Source of the DNA: Oscillospiraceae bacterium
GTDB lineage: Bacteria; Bacillota; Clostridia; Saccharofermentanales; Saccharofermentanaceae
DNA: 64,000 nt
Assembly (NCBI GenBank): GCA_015069205.1
Contig: SVIZ01000008.1
Location: forward strand, 1 to 64,000
Reading direction: 5' to 3'
How positions within the stretch are numbered: the stretch's first letter is position 1; each line of letters begins with the position of its first letter. The translations under genes and the position numbers were made by a program. This document shows, piece after piece, positions 49,642-59,185 of this stretch. The notes beneath the pieces were generated by a model that worked only from the letters and a program-made list of their open reading frames with translations, made no database searches and was not told where the DNA came from.

Positions 49642-49791
49642 CTGTCTTTTCGAGCACTCACAGATAAGTATTTCCTGGATATTCAAAATGATATTGATAT
49701 CCGGATCCTGAAGGAGAATCAGAAGGAAGAGTTTGATAAAATAATCCCATACTCAGCATAATAAGTGTTGCTGCCTGGGGAGGTAATTTCG

Positions 49792-50322
49792 ATGCATTAC
49801 AAAGATGAATTAACCGGACTGTTGAAGGAATCTCTTAAGGAGGCTTTTCCTGCACTCGTAAATGAGTATGGTGACGAGAATATCACTGTTATCTCCATCG
49901 ATGCGGACAATACTACTGGTTTTGGTGATGCATATTCTTTCACGCTGTTTGTAAATACGGAAGAAAATCAGGACAGACGTATCAAGGCAGACGAGGACGA
50001 TCCGGATCCCTGGTATTACAGATTCACCGAATATGAGATGTACATCGTTCCCGATCCTGATAACTTCGATAAGGTGCTCTCATTCCTCAACGAAAGCTAT
50101 GCTTCCAATATCGGAATGGATGAAGTTTATGAGTGCATCGCAGATGCAGTAGAGCAGCTCCGCGCGGAGAAGTTTTTCGATTCAGTATTCCCGCACGACA
50201 TTCTTATTGCCATCAACGGTTCTGAAGTCTTCGGTGCTGATGAATTGACCAAGTTAATTGTAAGGATGAACGGCGAAGAACTCAGCAGGGATTATGTTGA
50301 GAATGCGGATTCATTTATTTGA
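49792..50322 (+). CDS. DUF4303-like protein
   Basis: The product has 176 residues. GGGGAGGT 8 bases upstream makes ATG 49792 the best start. The sequence shows a helical N-terminus, central ITVISIDADNTTGFG, then a D/E-rich YRFTEYEMYIV region, similar to DUF4303 proteins. Function unknown. It is followed by a terminator at 50343. Confidence 0.7.
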   Translation: MHYKDELTGLLKESLKEAFPALVNEYGDENITVISIDADNTTGFGDAYSFTLFVNTEENQDRRIKADEDDPDPWYYRFTEYEMYIVPDPDNFDKVLSFLNESYASNIGMDEVYECIADAVEQLRAEKFFDSVFPHDILIAINGSEVFGADELTKLIVRMNGEELSRDYVENADSFI

Positions 50323-50342
50323 TCAGATATAACAAATAAATT

Positions 50343-50375
50343 AAAAGAGGGATGTCTTAATGGCATCCCTTTTTG
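50343..50375 (+). terminator. Terminator after DUF4303-like gene
   Basis: AAAAGAGGGATG and GCATCCCTTTTT form a hairpin with AGGGATG/CATCCCT as its core and a T5 tract. Confidence 0.8.
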
Positions 50376-50411
50376 ATTGTGCTGTATTTTGCTTTATACT
50401 TGAAGACGCGA

Positions 50412-50449
50412 TTTAAGAACTATTTAAGATTCTCTTAAAGGCATTTAAG
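50412..50449 (+). promoter_or_regulatory. Phased TTTAAG repeats upstream of ABC exporter
   Basis: TTTAAG occurs at 50412, 50423 and 50444, with the reverse form CTTAAA at 50434. Spacings of 11, 11 and 10 bases place all on one face of the helix. This is typical for OmpR-family response-regulator sites. The gene starts at 50491. Confidence 0.6.
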
Positions 50450-50490
50450 GGTTGAAAAAGTATTCTTATGCCATAAGGAGGTCGCAAGAC

Positions 50491-51246
50491 ATGAAAAACA
50501 TTATTGAAACTAAGAAACTTTGCAAGACATTCTCCAATGGCGGAGTACAGCAGCACGTATTAAGAAACGTAAACCTCGAAATATATGAAGGTGACTTCAC
50601 GATCATCATGGGTGCGTCCGGTGCAGGCAAGTCAACACTTCTTTATTCTCTTTCAGGAATGGATAAGCCGACTTTGGGAAGCGTTTCTTTTGACGGTACA
50701 GAGATCACAAAGATGAATACAGATGAGCTGGCGATCTTCAGAAGAAGCCATTGCGGATTCGTTTTCCAGCAGGTATATCTGGTAGAGTCAATGAGTGTTC
50801 TGGATAACATTATGGCGGCAGGACTTCTCGTGTATAAAGATAAGAACACTCTTGTTAAGAAGGCAGGAGATCTCTTAAAGTCAGTAAACATCGATGAGAC
50901 ACTTTGGAATAAGTTCCCTACGCAGATCTCAGGCGGTGAGGCACAGAGAGTAGGTATCGCAAGATCATTGATCAATGATCCCAAACTTGTTTTCGCTGAC
51001 GAGCCTACAGGTGCTTTAAACTCACAGACAGGTAAGGCAGTACTTGATACTCTCACAAGTTTTAACGAGAAGGGCCAGTCGATCGTAATGGTCACACACG
51101 ATATCTCAAGTGCAAGAAGAGGCAACCGCATCCTTTATGTTAAGGACGGTGAGATCGCAGGCGAGTGCAACCTCGGCAAGTATGTAACAGGTGATAAAGA
51201 ACGTCATCAGAAGCTCAATGACTTCCTTGCTACAATGGGGTGGTAA
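50491..51246 (+). CDS. ABC transporter ATP-binding protein (BceA type)
   Basis: The product has 251 residues. Walker A is GASGAGKST, the signature SGGEAQRVGIARSL and Walker B LVFADEPTGAL, with the H-loop in MVTHDIS. AAGGAGGT supports ATG 50491. It powers the large FtsX-like permease encoded 2 bases downstream. Such pairs export or sense cell-envelope antibiotics, peptides or bacteriocins and are commonly induced by a neighbouring two-component system. Confidence 0.93.
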   Translation: MKNIIETKKLCKTFSNGGVQQHVLRNVNLEIYEGDFTIIMGASGAGKSTLLYSLSGMDKPTLGSVSFDGTEITKMNTDELAIFRRSHCGFVFQQVYLVESMSVLDNIMAAGLLVYKDKNTLVKKAGDLLKSVNIDETLWNKFPTQISGGEAQRVGIARSLINDPKLVFADEPTGALNSQTGKAVLDTLTSFNEKGQSIVMVTHDISSARRGNRILYVKDGEIAGECNLGKYVTGDKERHQKLNDFLATMGW

Positions 51247-51248
51247 TC

Positions 51249-53624
51249 ATGAACAAAGCATTATTACTTACCAAATCGAACCTCAGAAAAAACAGAGGTA
51301 CGTCAGTTGGACTTTTCCTTCTTATGGTCATCGCAACATGCCTGATCGGCATATCCCTTTTAATCTTTATGGACTGCTATCCTTCAGTAAGCAGAGAAGC
51401 AGTAAGACTTAACGGCGGAGACGGATACATAAGTATCTCCGGAGAGCTGGAAGGATTTACTGATGAGAAGATCGCAGAACTTTTCGAAGATGATACAGAC
51501 AGTTACTATGCATATCATGATCTTAAGCTTGCAAATCACCCTGTACCTTTCGGTAATGGTGAAGTTGTAATATCAGTTGATATCTGTGATGATGCAGCTT
51601 TTACAAGACCGATGAATACTTTCGAAGTGATCACGGAAGACACCTCGATCACCGAAGACTATGTATATCTTCCTTATCAGTTTTATACTTCAGGCGGATT
51701 TAATACCGGTGATACATTTGAGATCACAAATTCAGGCAAGACATACAGCTACAAGGTAAGAGGCTTTACCAATGTCGTTTACGGCGGCTGCAATAACACT
51801 GCTCTCTTCGCGCTCGTTGTCGATAACGACAGTTATGAGAAACTCTGGAATGACACTCACGAAGAGTATGAGAATATTAATGTCATCTTTGATCTTAAGG
51901 ATGGCGTGAAGAACGGCAAATTCAGGATCAAGGCGTTTAATGAGCTGCTCAAGGTCAATCCCGGTTCGGTCATCGAAGGTTATGACATTAATGGCGTTAT
52001 CAGCAACAGAACATTCATTGGACTTATCATTGCAGTGTCTTTCCTCGTTGCAACATCACTCATCATCGTTGCAGTCGCAATGATGCTCGCAAACAGCATC
52101 AGCAACTACATAAGAGAGAACATGAAGACATTAGGTGCACTTAAGGCAATCGGCTACACGGGAAAGGATATCAAGTCTTCTCTTGTGATCTGGTTCCTGC
52201 TCATTGCCGCAATAGCAAGTGTCATCGGTATCGTTATTGCATATCTCGTAATGCCTGCTTTTGCTTCGATCATTATCGGACAGATGGGTGTTCCTTATGC
52301 CGCATCTTTTAATCTTCCGGCAACATTGATCCCTGTAGGATACATTATCTTATTCACTCTTATCGTAACTGTTATCTGTGCAAATAAGATCTCAAAGATC
52401 CTTCCTATCGTTGCCCTCAGAGAAGGTGTAGAATCACACAATTTCAAGAAGAATCATGTAGCTCTTTCCAAGTCTTCATTAAGCATTAATGCAAGCCTTG
52501 CGATGAAAACATTCTTCGGCAATATGAAGCAGAATGTGATCACATTCTTTGTGCTCGGATTCATGATCTTCTGCTGCGTGATCTCTCTTCTCCTTTACGA
52601 GAATTTCAGCCGCAAGCCGAAGCTCGATATCCTTGCAACAGAGATCTGTGCAGGTGTTGTTACTTCTGATTATGATACAAGGAAAGAAGTCCTTGATTAT
52701 CTCGAGAACAGGTCTGACATAAAGAACATCAGAGAGATCATCAACATGAGCGTTTACTATAACGATGAGGAGAGTCTGTTCTGCTATATCGTTAAGGATC
52801 TCTCGAAAATGAATAACACCAATCTCTGCTACAAGGGAAGACTTCCCGAGTTCGATAATGAGATCGCAGTAAGCGGTTCTTTTGCCAAGGCATACGGATT
52901 TGATATCGGCGATGAGATCAAGATTGATTATGGTGATAATTCATTCAATTATCTCATCACGGGATTTATCCAGACCACAAACAACAACGGCCGTGAAGCG
53001 ATCTTCTCATACAAGGCAGCAGATCACATCATGGACATCGACGCCATTCCCGGCTGGTACTGGTTTGATCTGACAAACGAGTCAGATGACGTAAATGAGA
53101 ATATTGATGAGGTTAACAAGATCCTTGAAGAGTGTGAAGATAAGTACGGCAATCACATCATCAGCACAATGAATTTCTACAAGATGATCGGCGGCACCAT
53201 GACAACATTCCAGGGAATATCCATCATGATGCTCGTTATAATGTGCTCCATCTCAGTTGTTGTAATCGCATTGATCCTGTTCCTGCTCATCAAGTCGCTC
53301 GTATATCATAAGCGTAAGGACTACGGAATCTATAAGGCATTAGGTTACACTTCAGGAAGCCTCATGATCCAGACAGCATTAAGCTTCATGCCCGCTGTAA
53401 TCGCGTCAGCAATCGTATTTTCGATCGTATCGTACAATGTGGCAAATCCTTATATCTCGTTGTTCATGCGTTCGTTCGGTCTCATGAAGTGCGACTTCAC
53501 GATCCCGGTACCCGGCGTGGTGGCAATCGGAGCAGGCCTTACAATTGTCTCTTTCCTGCTTGCACTCTTGCAGACAAGAAGGATCAGGAAGATCGAAGCA
53601 TATAACATGCTCGTAGCCGAATAA
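51249..53624 (+). CDS. FtsX-like ABC permease (BceB/VexP3-like)
   Basis: The product has 791 residues. A first membrane helix at about 17-40 is followed by an extracellular domain, three helices with an FtsX domain (about 255-385), a second extracellular domain and another FtsX domain at the C-terminus (NYIRENMKTLGALKAIGYTG in the first, YHKRKDYGIYKALGYTSGSL in the second). Duplicated FtsX with two large outer domains is typical of MacB/BceB-like peptide exporters. ATG 51249 follows GGGGTGG. Confidence 0.9.
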   Translation: MNKALLLTKSNLRKNRGTSVGLFLLMVIATCLIGISLLIFMDCYPSVSREAVRLNGGDGYISISGELEGFTDEKIAELFEDDTDSYYAYHDLKLANHPVPFGNGEVVISVDICDDAAFTRPMNTFEVITEDTSITEDYVYLPYQFYTSGGFNTGDTFEITNSGKTYSYKVRGFTNVVYGGCNNTALFALVVDNDSYEKLWNDTHEEYENINVIFDLKDGVKNGKFRIKAFNELLKVNPGSVIEGYDINGVISNRTFIGLIIAVSFLVATSLIIVAVAMMLANSISNYIRENMKTLGALKAIGYTGKDIKSSLVIWFLLIAAIASVIGIVIAYLVMPAFASIIIGQMGVPYAASFNLPATLIPVGYIILFTLIVTVICANKISKILPIVALREGVESHNFKKNHVALSKSSLSINASLAMKTFFGNMKQNVITFFVLGFMIFCCVISLLLYENFSRKPKLDILATEICAGVVTSDYDTRKEVLDYLENRSDIKNIREIINMSVYYNDEESLFCYIVKDLSKMNNTNLCYKGRLPEFDNEIAVSGSFAKAYGFDIGDEIKIDYGDNSFNYLITGFIQTTNNNGREAIFSYKAADHIMDIDAIPGWYWFDLTNESDDVNENIDEVNKILEECEDKYGNHIISTMNFYKMIGGTMTTFQGISIMMLVIMCSISVVVIALILFLLIKSLVYHKRKDYGIYKALGYTSGSLMIQTALSFMPAVIASAIVFSIVSYNVANPYISLFMRSFGLMKCDFTIPVPGVVAIGAGLTIVSFLLALLQTRRIRKIEAYNMLVAE

Positions 53625-53660
53625 TAACGACATAGTAATAGGGTATAGATTGAGTTTGTG

Positions 53661-53697
53661 AAAGGGGCTGTCTCATAGGAGGCAGCCTCTTATCATT
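53661..53697 (+). terminator. Terminator after ABC exporter
   Basis: AGGGGCTG and CAGCCTCT form an 8-bp stem (one G-T pair) with further CTC/GAG pairing inside. The T tract is weak (CTTATCATTT). Confidence 0.6.
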
Positions 53698-53711
53698 TGA
53701 GGATTTTTATC

Positions 53712-53755
53712 GCGGGTGTCTTGCTTTTCGCGAGGGTGTCTTACTTTTCGCGTGG
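53712..53755 (+). repeat. Two short direct repeats in an intergenic gap
   Basis: CGGGTGTCTTGCTTTTCGCG is followed by GAGGGTGTCTTACTTTTCGCG. The 300-base gap 53625-53933 otherwise holds the terminator at 53661 and a TATAAT at about 53890. No gene is evident. Confidence 0.6.
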
Positions 53756-53933
53756 ATTCTGATGTACATAAAATGCGTTTTTTTATGCTTTGCGTACACC
53801 AAAAGCCAAATTTATGCAATAAAATGCCAGATTTCGGGAATAAATGTACATCCCAGAAAACAGGATAAATCGCATCTTCCTTTTTCTGATATAATCTGCT
53901 TGATAGATTATCAGGGGATAAGAGGAGTTTATT

Positions 53934-55160
53934 ATGATTACCCAGTGTAAGAACTGCGCAGGGCAACTTGTTTTCGATCCGGCAAAACAGATGCTCGTGT
54001 GCGATCATTGTGGAAGCGAATTCAGACCGGAGGAATTCACGACTGAAGAGAAGGAGAGCTTATACGCTCAAAAAGCAGAGTCGATGAACGATGTCTACGG
54101 AACAGATTCCGAGGAGTTCATGGACTGCTATGTATACACCTGCCACACGTGCGGCGGCGAAGTCATCATCAATGGTTCGGAGGCTTCGACGAAGTGCATT
54201 TACTGCGGCAGTTCGACGGTCGTATTTAACAGGATCTCACAGCACAAGAGACCCAAGTATATTATTCCGTTCAAGATAAGCAAGGACGATGCTGTCGAGT
54301 CGATCCGTCAGCGCTTCAAAAAGGGCATGTTCATTCCGAAATCAATCAAGCATTTTGAGGCTGAAAACGTGCGCGGGATATACATCCCTTACTGGGTCGT
54401 TGACGTAGATCACAAAGCATCCGTTGTAGTCAGCGGTATCGTCGGAAGCGGCAAGCATTCCAGGACCGTTTACTATGGAAGAGCCGGACGCATGAAGTTC
54501 TCCAGGCTTCCTCTGGACGCTTCGAAAATGTTATCCGACGAGAGCAGCTCAAGACTTGAACCGTTCAATTATGATGATATGAAAGCTTTCGATGAGGATT
54601 ATCTTTTGGGATTCTATTCGAATGTTTCTGATGTTACTTATGGCGACTTGAGGAGTGCTGCGTGCCGCCGCGCAAATGAGTACTATAACCAGATCGTTCT
54701 AGACAGTATCAAAGGTGCTTCGAATAAGAAGGTCATCGCATCAAATACACTTACGAAGATCGATTACAATAACTTAAGATATGCGATGTTCCCGGCATGG
54801 TTTGTAACCTACTATTACAAGGGCAAGCACAACACTATTCTCGTCAACGGACAGACCGGGAAAGTGGTTTGCGGCGTACCGTGGAACAAGGTGCTGTTCT
54901 TTACACTACTTGCAATTACCGGCATCGCATTGACCGTTGTATCTTTCATTGTGCTAAGGCCGATACTCGAAGCGATGTTCACGTCTTCAAGCCATTCGAG
55001 CTCATCATCTGACAGCAGAGGCAAGATCATTGCATTCTTTATTGCAGCTGCGATCGGTATGTTCACGCTCGGAATCGCGAAGATCAGAAAAGTCATCAAG
55101 AGTATCGATCTTACGCAGGCACAATCTATTTTCAACTTCGTAAAGAAGAGACAGGAGTAA
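53934..55160 (+). CDS. Zinc-ribbon membrane protein
   Basis: The product has 408 residues. Two zinc ribbons are seen: CKNCAGQ...CDHCGSEF near 5-33 and CHTCGGE...CIYCGSS near 67-93. A globular domain follows (YIIPFKISKDDAVESIRQRF), and two membrane helices lie near 325-345 and 365-380. This architecture occurs in Clostridia as proteins of unknown function, sometimes called TFIIB-type zinc ribbon proteins. SD AGAGGAG. Confidence 0.8.
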   Translation: MITQCKNCAGQLVFDPAKQMLVCDHCGSEFRPEEFTTEEKESLYAQKAESMNDVYGTDSEEFMDCYVYTCHTCGGEVIINGSEASTKCIYCGSSTVVFNRISQHKRPKYIIPFKISKDDAVESIRQRFKKGMFIPKSIKHFEAENVRGIYIPYWVVDVDHKASVVVSGIVGSGKHSRTVYYGRAGRMKFSRLPLDASKMLSDESSSRLEPFNYDDMKAFDEDYLLGFYSNVSDVTYGDLRSAACRRANEYYNQIVLDSIKGASNKKVIASNTLTKIDYNNLRYAMFPAWFVTYYYKGKHNTILVNGQTGKVVCGVPWNKVLFFTLLAITGIALTVVSFIVLRPILEAMFTSSSHSSSSSDSRGKIIAFFIAAAIGMFTLGIAKIRKVIKSIDLTQAQSIFNFVKKRQE

Positions 55161-55163
55161 GGA

Positions 55164-55430
55164 ATGGGAGTATTCGCTTTATTACTTGCGATCGGATTGG
55201 GATTCGGCCTTGCATGCCTTATCTTCGCATCGCTTCTTGATAAATCCAATGACATCGGAAACAGCATTGCAAGTTCATCGCGTTATTCTATCGGTATCAA
55301 TTACGACAGAAGCCTCGACAAATTGAAAAAAGACGAGAAAGAGAGCTTTACCATAGGTTATATTCATAAGGAAGATTACAATCCGAACGAACCGTCCTCT
55401 GAAAAGCTTGTCGACCAGACAGGAAAGTAA
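55164..55430 (+). CDS. Small membrane-anchored protein
   Basis: The product has 88 residues with one N-terminal membrane helix (LLLAIGLGFGLACLIFASLL) and a polar remainder. It starts 3 bases after the previous stop with AGGAGTAAGG as its binding site, so it is co-expressed with the zinc-ribbon protein. Function unknown. Confidence 0.65.
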   Translation: MGVFALLLAIGLGFGLACLIFASLLDKSNDIGNSIASSSRYSIGINYDRSLDKLKKDEKESFTIGYIHKEDYNPNEPSSEKLVDQTGK

Positions 55431-55523
55431 AAAAGATTTAGTGGTATAAACGCTAGAGTTTGTCCTCTTTTTCATTCCAGTTATGCGTGCTAACCTTAAA
55501 GAAAAACGGGGAAGGATACGCGT

Positions 55524-57374
55524 ATGAAAAGGTTTACTAAAATAGCAGCAGGCGTGATGGCACTCATGATGCTGCTTTCTTTATGTTCATGCAGTTCAGG
55601 GAAGACACATTCGGCACGTCATTACAGCGATGAGGAATCTAAGCCTGAACACAGATCGACTGAGGTGACAGATCCTGTAATTTATCCCGAGCCGACAGAC
55701 CCTTCAGAACCGGCAAAGCCTACCGATACGCCCGCGCCCACTAAACCTTCAAATGACGGCATCACTGACATGTCGATGTTTATAGCTTTTGCAGGCTCTG
55801 AAAAGACTTACGACAACGAGATACAAGAACTCATAGCCGAGAAGACCGGCGTGCGCGTTACGGAGACTTATCTTCCTGCTATCACACAGACTGAAGCCAT
55901 AGATACAATTATCGCATCCGGACAATATCCGGATTTTGTTTATGCAGGCGATGAATCATATAAGCTTTACGAGAACGGAATTCTCGTTGCGTGGGATTCG
56001 TACCTTGAAATGTACCCGAATCTTAAGGCGCTCTATTCCGATGAGGAATGGGATATGTTCCGCCAGGACGACGGCCATATTTACTGGGCCGATGTTTTCG
56101 ATAACTACAATGAAAAATACACAGAGACGACGCATAATGGTGCCGCATTCTGGATCCAGGTGCGCGTGCTTGAATGGGCAGGATACCCGAAGATAGAAAC
56201 GCTCGATCAGTACTTCGATCTTCTCGAAGATTATGCTCTTGCAAATCCTGTGATGCCCGACGGCCAGGCGGTTATTCCTTATACGACTCTCTGCGACAAC
56301 TGGAGATATTACTGTATTGAAAGCGCGCCGATGTACCTTGACGGTTATCCGAATGACGGATGCGCGATCGTTAATATTGACGACGGTCCTTACGATCCCG
56401 TGGTGGTCGATTACAACATGACTGACACCGCAAAAAATTATTTCAGAAAGCTCAATGAGGAATACAACAAGGGCGTGATCGATGCCGATTTTGCAACGCA
56501 GGTTTACGATGAATACATTGCGAAGCTTGCATCGGGAAGAGTGCTCGGAATGTGCGATCAGTATTGGGATTTTGCATACAACATCATCGGCTCGTTTGCG
56601 GCAAATCAACCCGCAGCTGACGGCAGCATGTATAAGCTTTCTGATCTCGGATGCGATTATGTTCCGCTCGGACTTGTTGCCGAAGAAGGCATGACGCAGC
56701 AGTGGCATACATACGGATATGAAAATGATTACTCTCAGGGAGTTGCAGTTACAATCGGCTGCCTTGATCCTGATCTTGCATTCAGATTCATGAATGATCT
56801 TCTTTCACAGGATATACACGATCTGAGATTCTGGGGAATAGAAGGAGTCGATTACTATGTCGACAGCACGGGTCTTTTCTTCAGGTCTCCCGAAATGCGT
56901 GCAAACTGGAGCGACAGCAACTATAAGGTAAAGCATTCATGCGAGTATTCTTATCTGCCTAACTGGCACGGAATGAGCCGCGACGGTATTAACCGCATGC
57001 AACCTGAAGAACAGCCTTCTGAATTCAAGGCTACCTTGCCTGAAGCAGTTGCCAGATGTTTTGATGCTTACGGCGTGGATAACTATGTCGAATTTATCGG
57101 TTCTGTTTATGCAGAACGCATGCCGTGGTCACCTCTGTATACATGGTCGAATAATCTCACACAGGATACTATGGAAGGCAGAGTATCGCAGGCAATGGGT
57201 GAGTGCAAGCACAAGTGGCTTCCCGAGCTTGTAAGGAGCAAGGATTTCGACTCTGCATGGGAAAAGTATCAGGCCGAATATTACCAGCTCAACATAGACG
57301 CTTTTATTGATGCGGCACAGGAAGAAGTCTACAGAAGACTTAACGATGCCTTATCAAAAGGCTGGTCGGTATAA
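55524..57374 (+). CDS. Extracellular solute-binding lipoprotein (family 1)
   Basis: The product has 616 residues. The signal peptide ends in the lipobox SLCSC. A Pro/Thr-rich linker (to about 85) precedes a SBP-1 fold (ETYLPAITQTEAIDTIIASG then PDFVYAG). Such proteins bind sugars or peptides for ABC importers, but no importer genes are adjacent, so it could be an orphan or act in sensing. The stop lies 2 bases from the convergent SulP gene. Confidence 0.83.
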   Translation: MKRFTKIAAGVMALMMLLSLCSCSSGKTHSARHYSDEESKPEHRSTEVTDPVIYPEPTDPSEPAKPTDTPAPTKPSNDGITDMSMFIAFAGSEKTYDNEIQELIAEKTGVRVTETYLPAITQTEAIDTIIASGQYPDFVYAGDESYKLYENGILVAWDSYLEMYPNLKALYSDEEWDMFRQDDGHIYWADVFDNYNEKYTETTHNGAAFWIQVRVLEWAGYPKIETLDQYFDLLEDYALANPVMPDGQAVIPYTTLCDNWRYYCIESAPMYLDGYPNDGCAIVNIDDGPYDPVVVDYNMTDTAKNYFRKLNEEYNKGVIDADFATQVYDEYIAKLASGRVLGMCDQYWDFAYNIIGSFAANQPAADGSMYKLSDLGCDYVPLGLVAEEGMTQQWHTYGYENDYSQGVAVTIGCLDPDLAFRFMNDLLSQDIHDLRFWGIEGVDYYVDSTGLFFRSPEMRANWSDSNYKVKHSCEYSYLPNWHGMSRDGINRMQPEEQPSEFKATLPEAVARCFDAYGVDNYVEFIGSVYAERMPWSPLYTWSNNLTQDTMEGRVSQAMGECKHKWLPELVRSKDFDSAWEKYQAEYYQLNIDAFIDAAQEEVYRRLNDALSKGWSV

Positions 57375-57376
57375 CG

Positions 57377-59035
57377 TCAGATCTTAACTACCTGCTCAGC
57401 TCTTGCGAGTGCATCGTCGATGTGCGCGCAGAAATTATCCTTGCCGAGTTTTTCTTCGAATCCTGCCTTGCGGATTACCTTCATGGGCTGCTCATTAACA
57501 TGTGACATGATAAGCTGTACGCCTCTGTTTTTGCAGTCCTCGAAAAGCAGTTCGAGATTGCGCATTGCAGTGGCATCAATGGTGCTGACGCTTCTCATTC
57601 TCAATACGAGAGCCTTTGTATCTTCCTTTGGTGTGATCTGAAGGATCTTGCCTGCAGAAGCGAAGAACATAGGACCTGAGATCTCATATACGATAGTGTG
57701 CTCAGGGAGTACGCGAAGGTCGATGGAATCCGGATCGTTCTCGGGATCGAAATCTTTCCAGCCTTCAACCTGTGTAACCTCACTCATTCTCTTCATGAAG
57801 AGAACAGCAGCAAGGATAACGCCTACTTCGATCGCTACAACGAGGTCGAAGATGACTGTGAGTGCAAAGGTGATAAGAAGCACGACGATGTCGCTCTTGG
57901 GTGAGCTCTTAACGAGCTTAACGAATCTTCTCCAGCCGCTCATGTTGTATGCAACCTGGAAAAGGATCGCAGCGATGCAGGGCATGGGGATGAGCTTTGC
58001 AAAAGGCATCAGGAATACGACTACGAGAAGAAGTGTAACTGAATGAACCATTCCTGCAACAGGTGTACGCCCGCCGTTCTTGATGTTTGCTGCAGTTCTT
58101 GCGATCGCGCCTGTAGCAGGGATACCGCCAAGGCATGCTGATGCGATGTTACCGACACCCTGTGCGATGAGTTCTGCGTTGGGGCGGTGCTTGGAACCGA
58201 TCATGCTGTCAGCAACGACTGCGGAGAGGAGTGATTCAACGCCTGCGAGGAATGCGATCGTAACCGCATTGGAGAGCTGTCCTCTGAATGCTTCGAAAGT
58301 AAACATTGAAGCATTGATGCTGAGCGGAGGAAGTCCTGCGGGGATCTCTGCGAACTGCTTTCCGATAGTATTAACATCCATGTGGAAGAATTCAACGAGT
58401 GCAGCTGTAACGATAACTGCGATGAATGAACCCGGGATCTTTTTGAAGAGCATGGGCCAGAAGATGAGGATGATGAGCGCTACTGCTCCTATAAGGACTG
58501 ACTGCCAGTTTATGGTGGTGATGTTCTTTACGAGAGCCATGATCTTTTCGCCGGTCTCGATAGGCTTCTCGCCGTTCATATAAGAGATGCCCGTAAAGTC
58601 TTTTATCTGTCCGATAAAGAGTGTAACTGCGATACCTGCGGTGAATCCTGTCGTGATTGGGTCAGGGATATATTTGAGAAGGCTTCCGAATCTGCAGAAA
58701 CCCATGATGATGAGAATGACGCCCGCCATGATAGTCGCGATGATGAGGCCCTGTGTGCCGTCCTTCATTACGATGCCCGCAACGATTGTTGCGAAAGCAG
58801 CCGTAGGACCTGCGATCTGCACTCTGCTTCCGCCAAGGAATGATACGATGAATCCTGCTACGATCGCCGTGTAGATACCTGCCTCAGGGCCGACGCCTGA
58901 TGCGATGGCGAGAGCGATGGACAGCGGAAGTGCGATTATTGCGACAATGATTCCGGCAACGATGTCTTTGACAAGCTGGGAACCTGAATAGTTCTTCATT
59001 ACAGAGAACAGCTTCGGTTTGAATTCCTTCATCAT
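57377..59035 (-). CDS. SulP-family anion transporter with STAS domain
   Basis: The product has 552 residues. The N-terminus has the SulP signature DIVAGIIVAIIALPLSIALA and GPEAGIYTAIVAGFIVSFLG, then about 10-14 membrane helices, then a C-terminal STAS domain (about 435-550, with RMRSVSTIDATAMRNLELL). SulP proteins carry sulfate, bicarbonate or similar anions. ATG 59035 and 59032 are both possible. SD AAGAGGATG. Confidence 0.92.
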   Translation of the reverse strand: MMKEFKPKLFSVMKNYSGSQLVKDIVAGIIVAIIALPLSIALAIASGVGPEAGIYTAIVAGFIVSFLGGSRVQIAGPTAAFATIVAGIVMKDGTQGLIIATIMAGVILIIMGFCRFGSLLKYIPDPITTGFTAGIAVTLFIGQIKDFTGISYMNGEKPIETGEKIMALVKNITTINWQSVLIGAVALIILIFWPMLFKKIPGSFIAVIVTAALVEFFHMDVNTIGKQFAEIPAGLPPLSINASMFTFEAFRGQLSNAVTIAFLAGVESLLSAVVADSMIGSKHRPNAELIAQGVGNIASACLGGIPATGAIARTAANIKNGGRTPVAGMVHSVTLLLVVVFLMPFAKLIPMPCIAAILFQVAYNMSGWRRFVKLVKSSPKSDIVVLLITFALTVIFDLVVAIEVGVILAAVLFMKRMSEVTQVEGWKDFDPENDPDSIDLRVLPEHTIVYEISGPMFFASAGKILQITPKEDTKALVLRMRSVSTIDATAMRNLELLFEDCKNRGVQLIMSHVNEQPMKVIRKAGFEEKLGKDNFCAHIDDALARAEQVVKI

Positions 59036-59123
59036 AAATACATCCTCTTATTTTTCTTATTTCAAAAAACCAGAGAATTATAAAAATATAGAAATTCATT
59101 ATCAATTCGCTAATTTCACGAAT

Positions 59124-59146
59124 GAAAACGGGTCTTTAACCCGGTC
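59124..59146 (-). terminator. Weak terminator after reverse transcriptase gene
   Basis: On the minus strand CGGGT and ACCCG pair around TAAAG and are followed by TTTTC. The stem is short, so this is a tentative call. Confidence 0.4.
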
Positions 59147-59185
59147 ACTGTGCATACCAGATACTACTATGGCCTTAAAACGCTC

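Noticed and set aside
55956..56708. Long minus-strand frame inside the solute-binding protein gene
   Set aside because: It is a shadow of the real plus-strand gene, without start signals or recognisable domains.
57648..58583. Plus-strand frames opposite the SulP gene
   Set aside because: They mirror codon structure of the real gene on the minus strand and lack ribosome binding sites.
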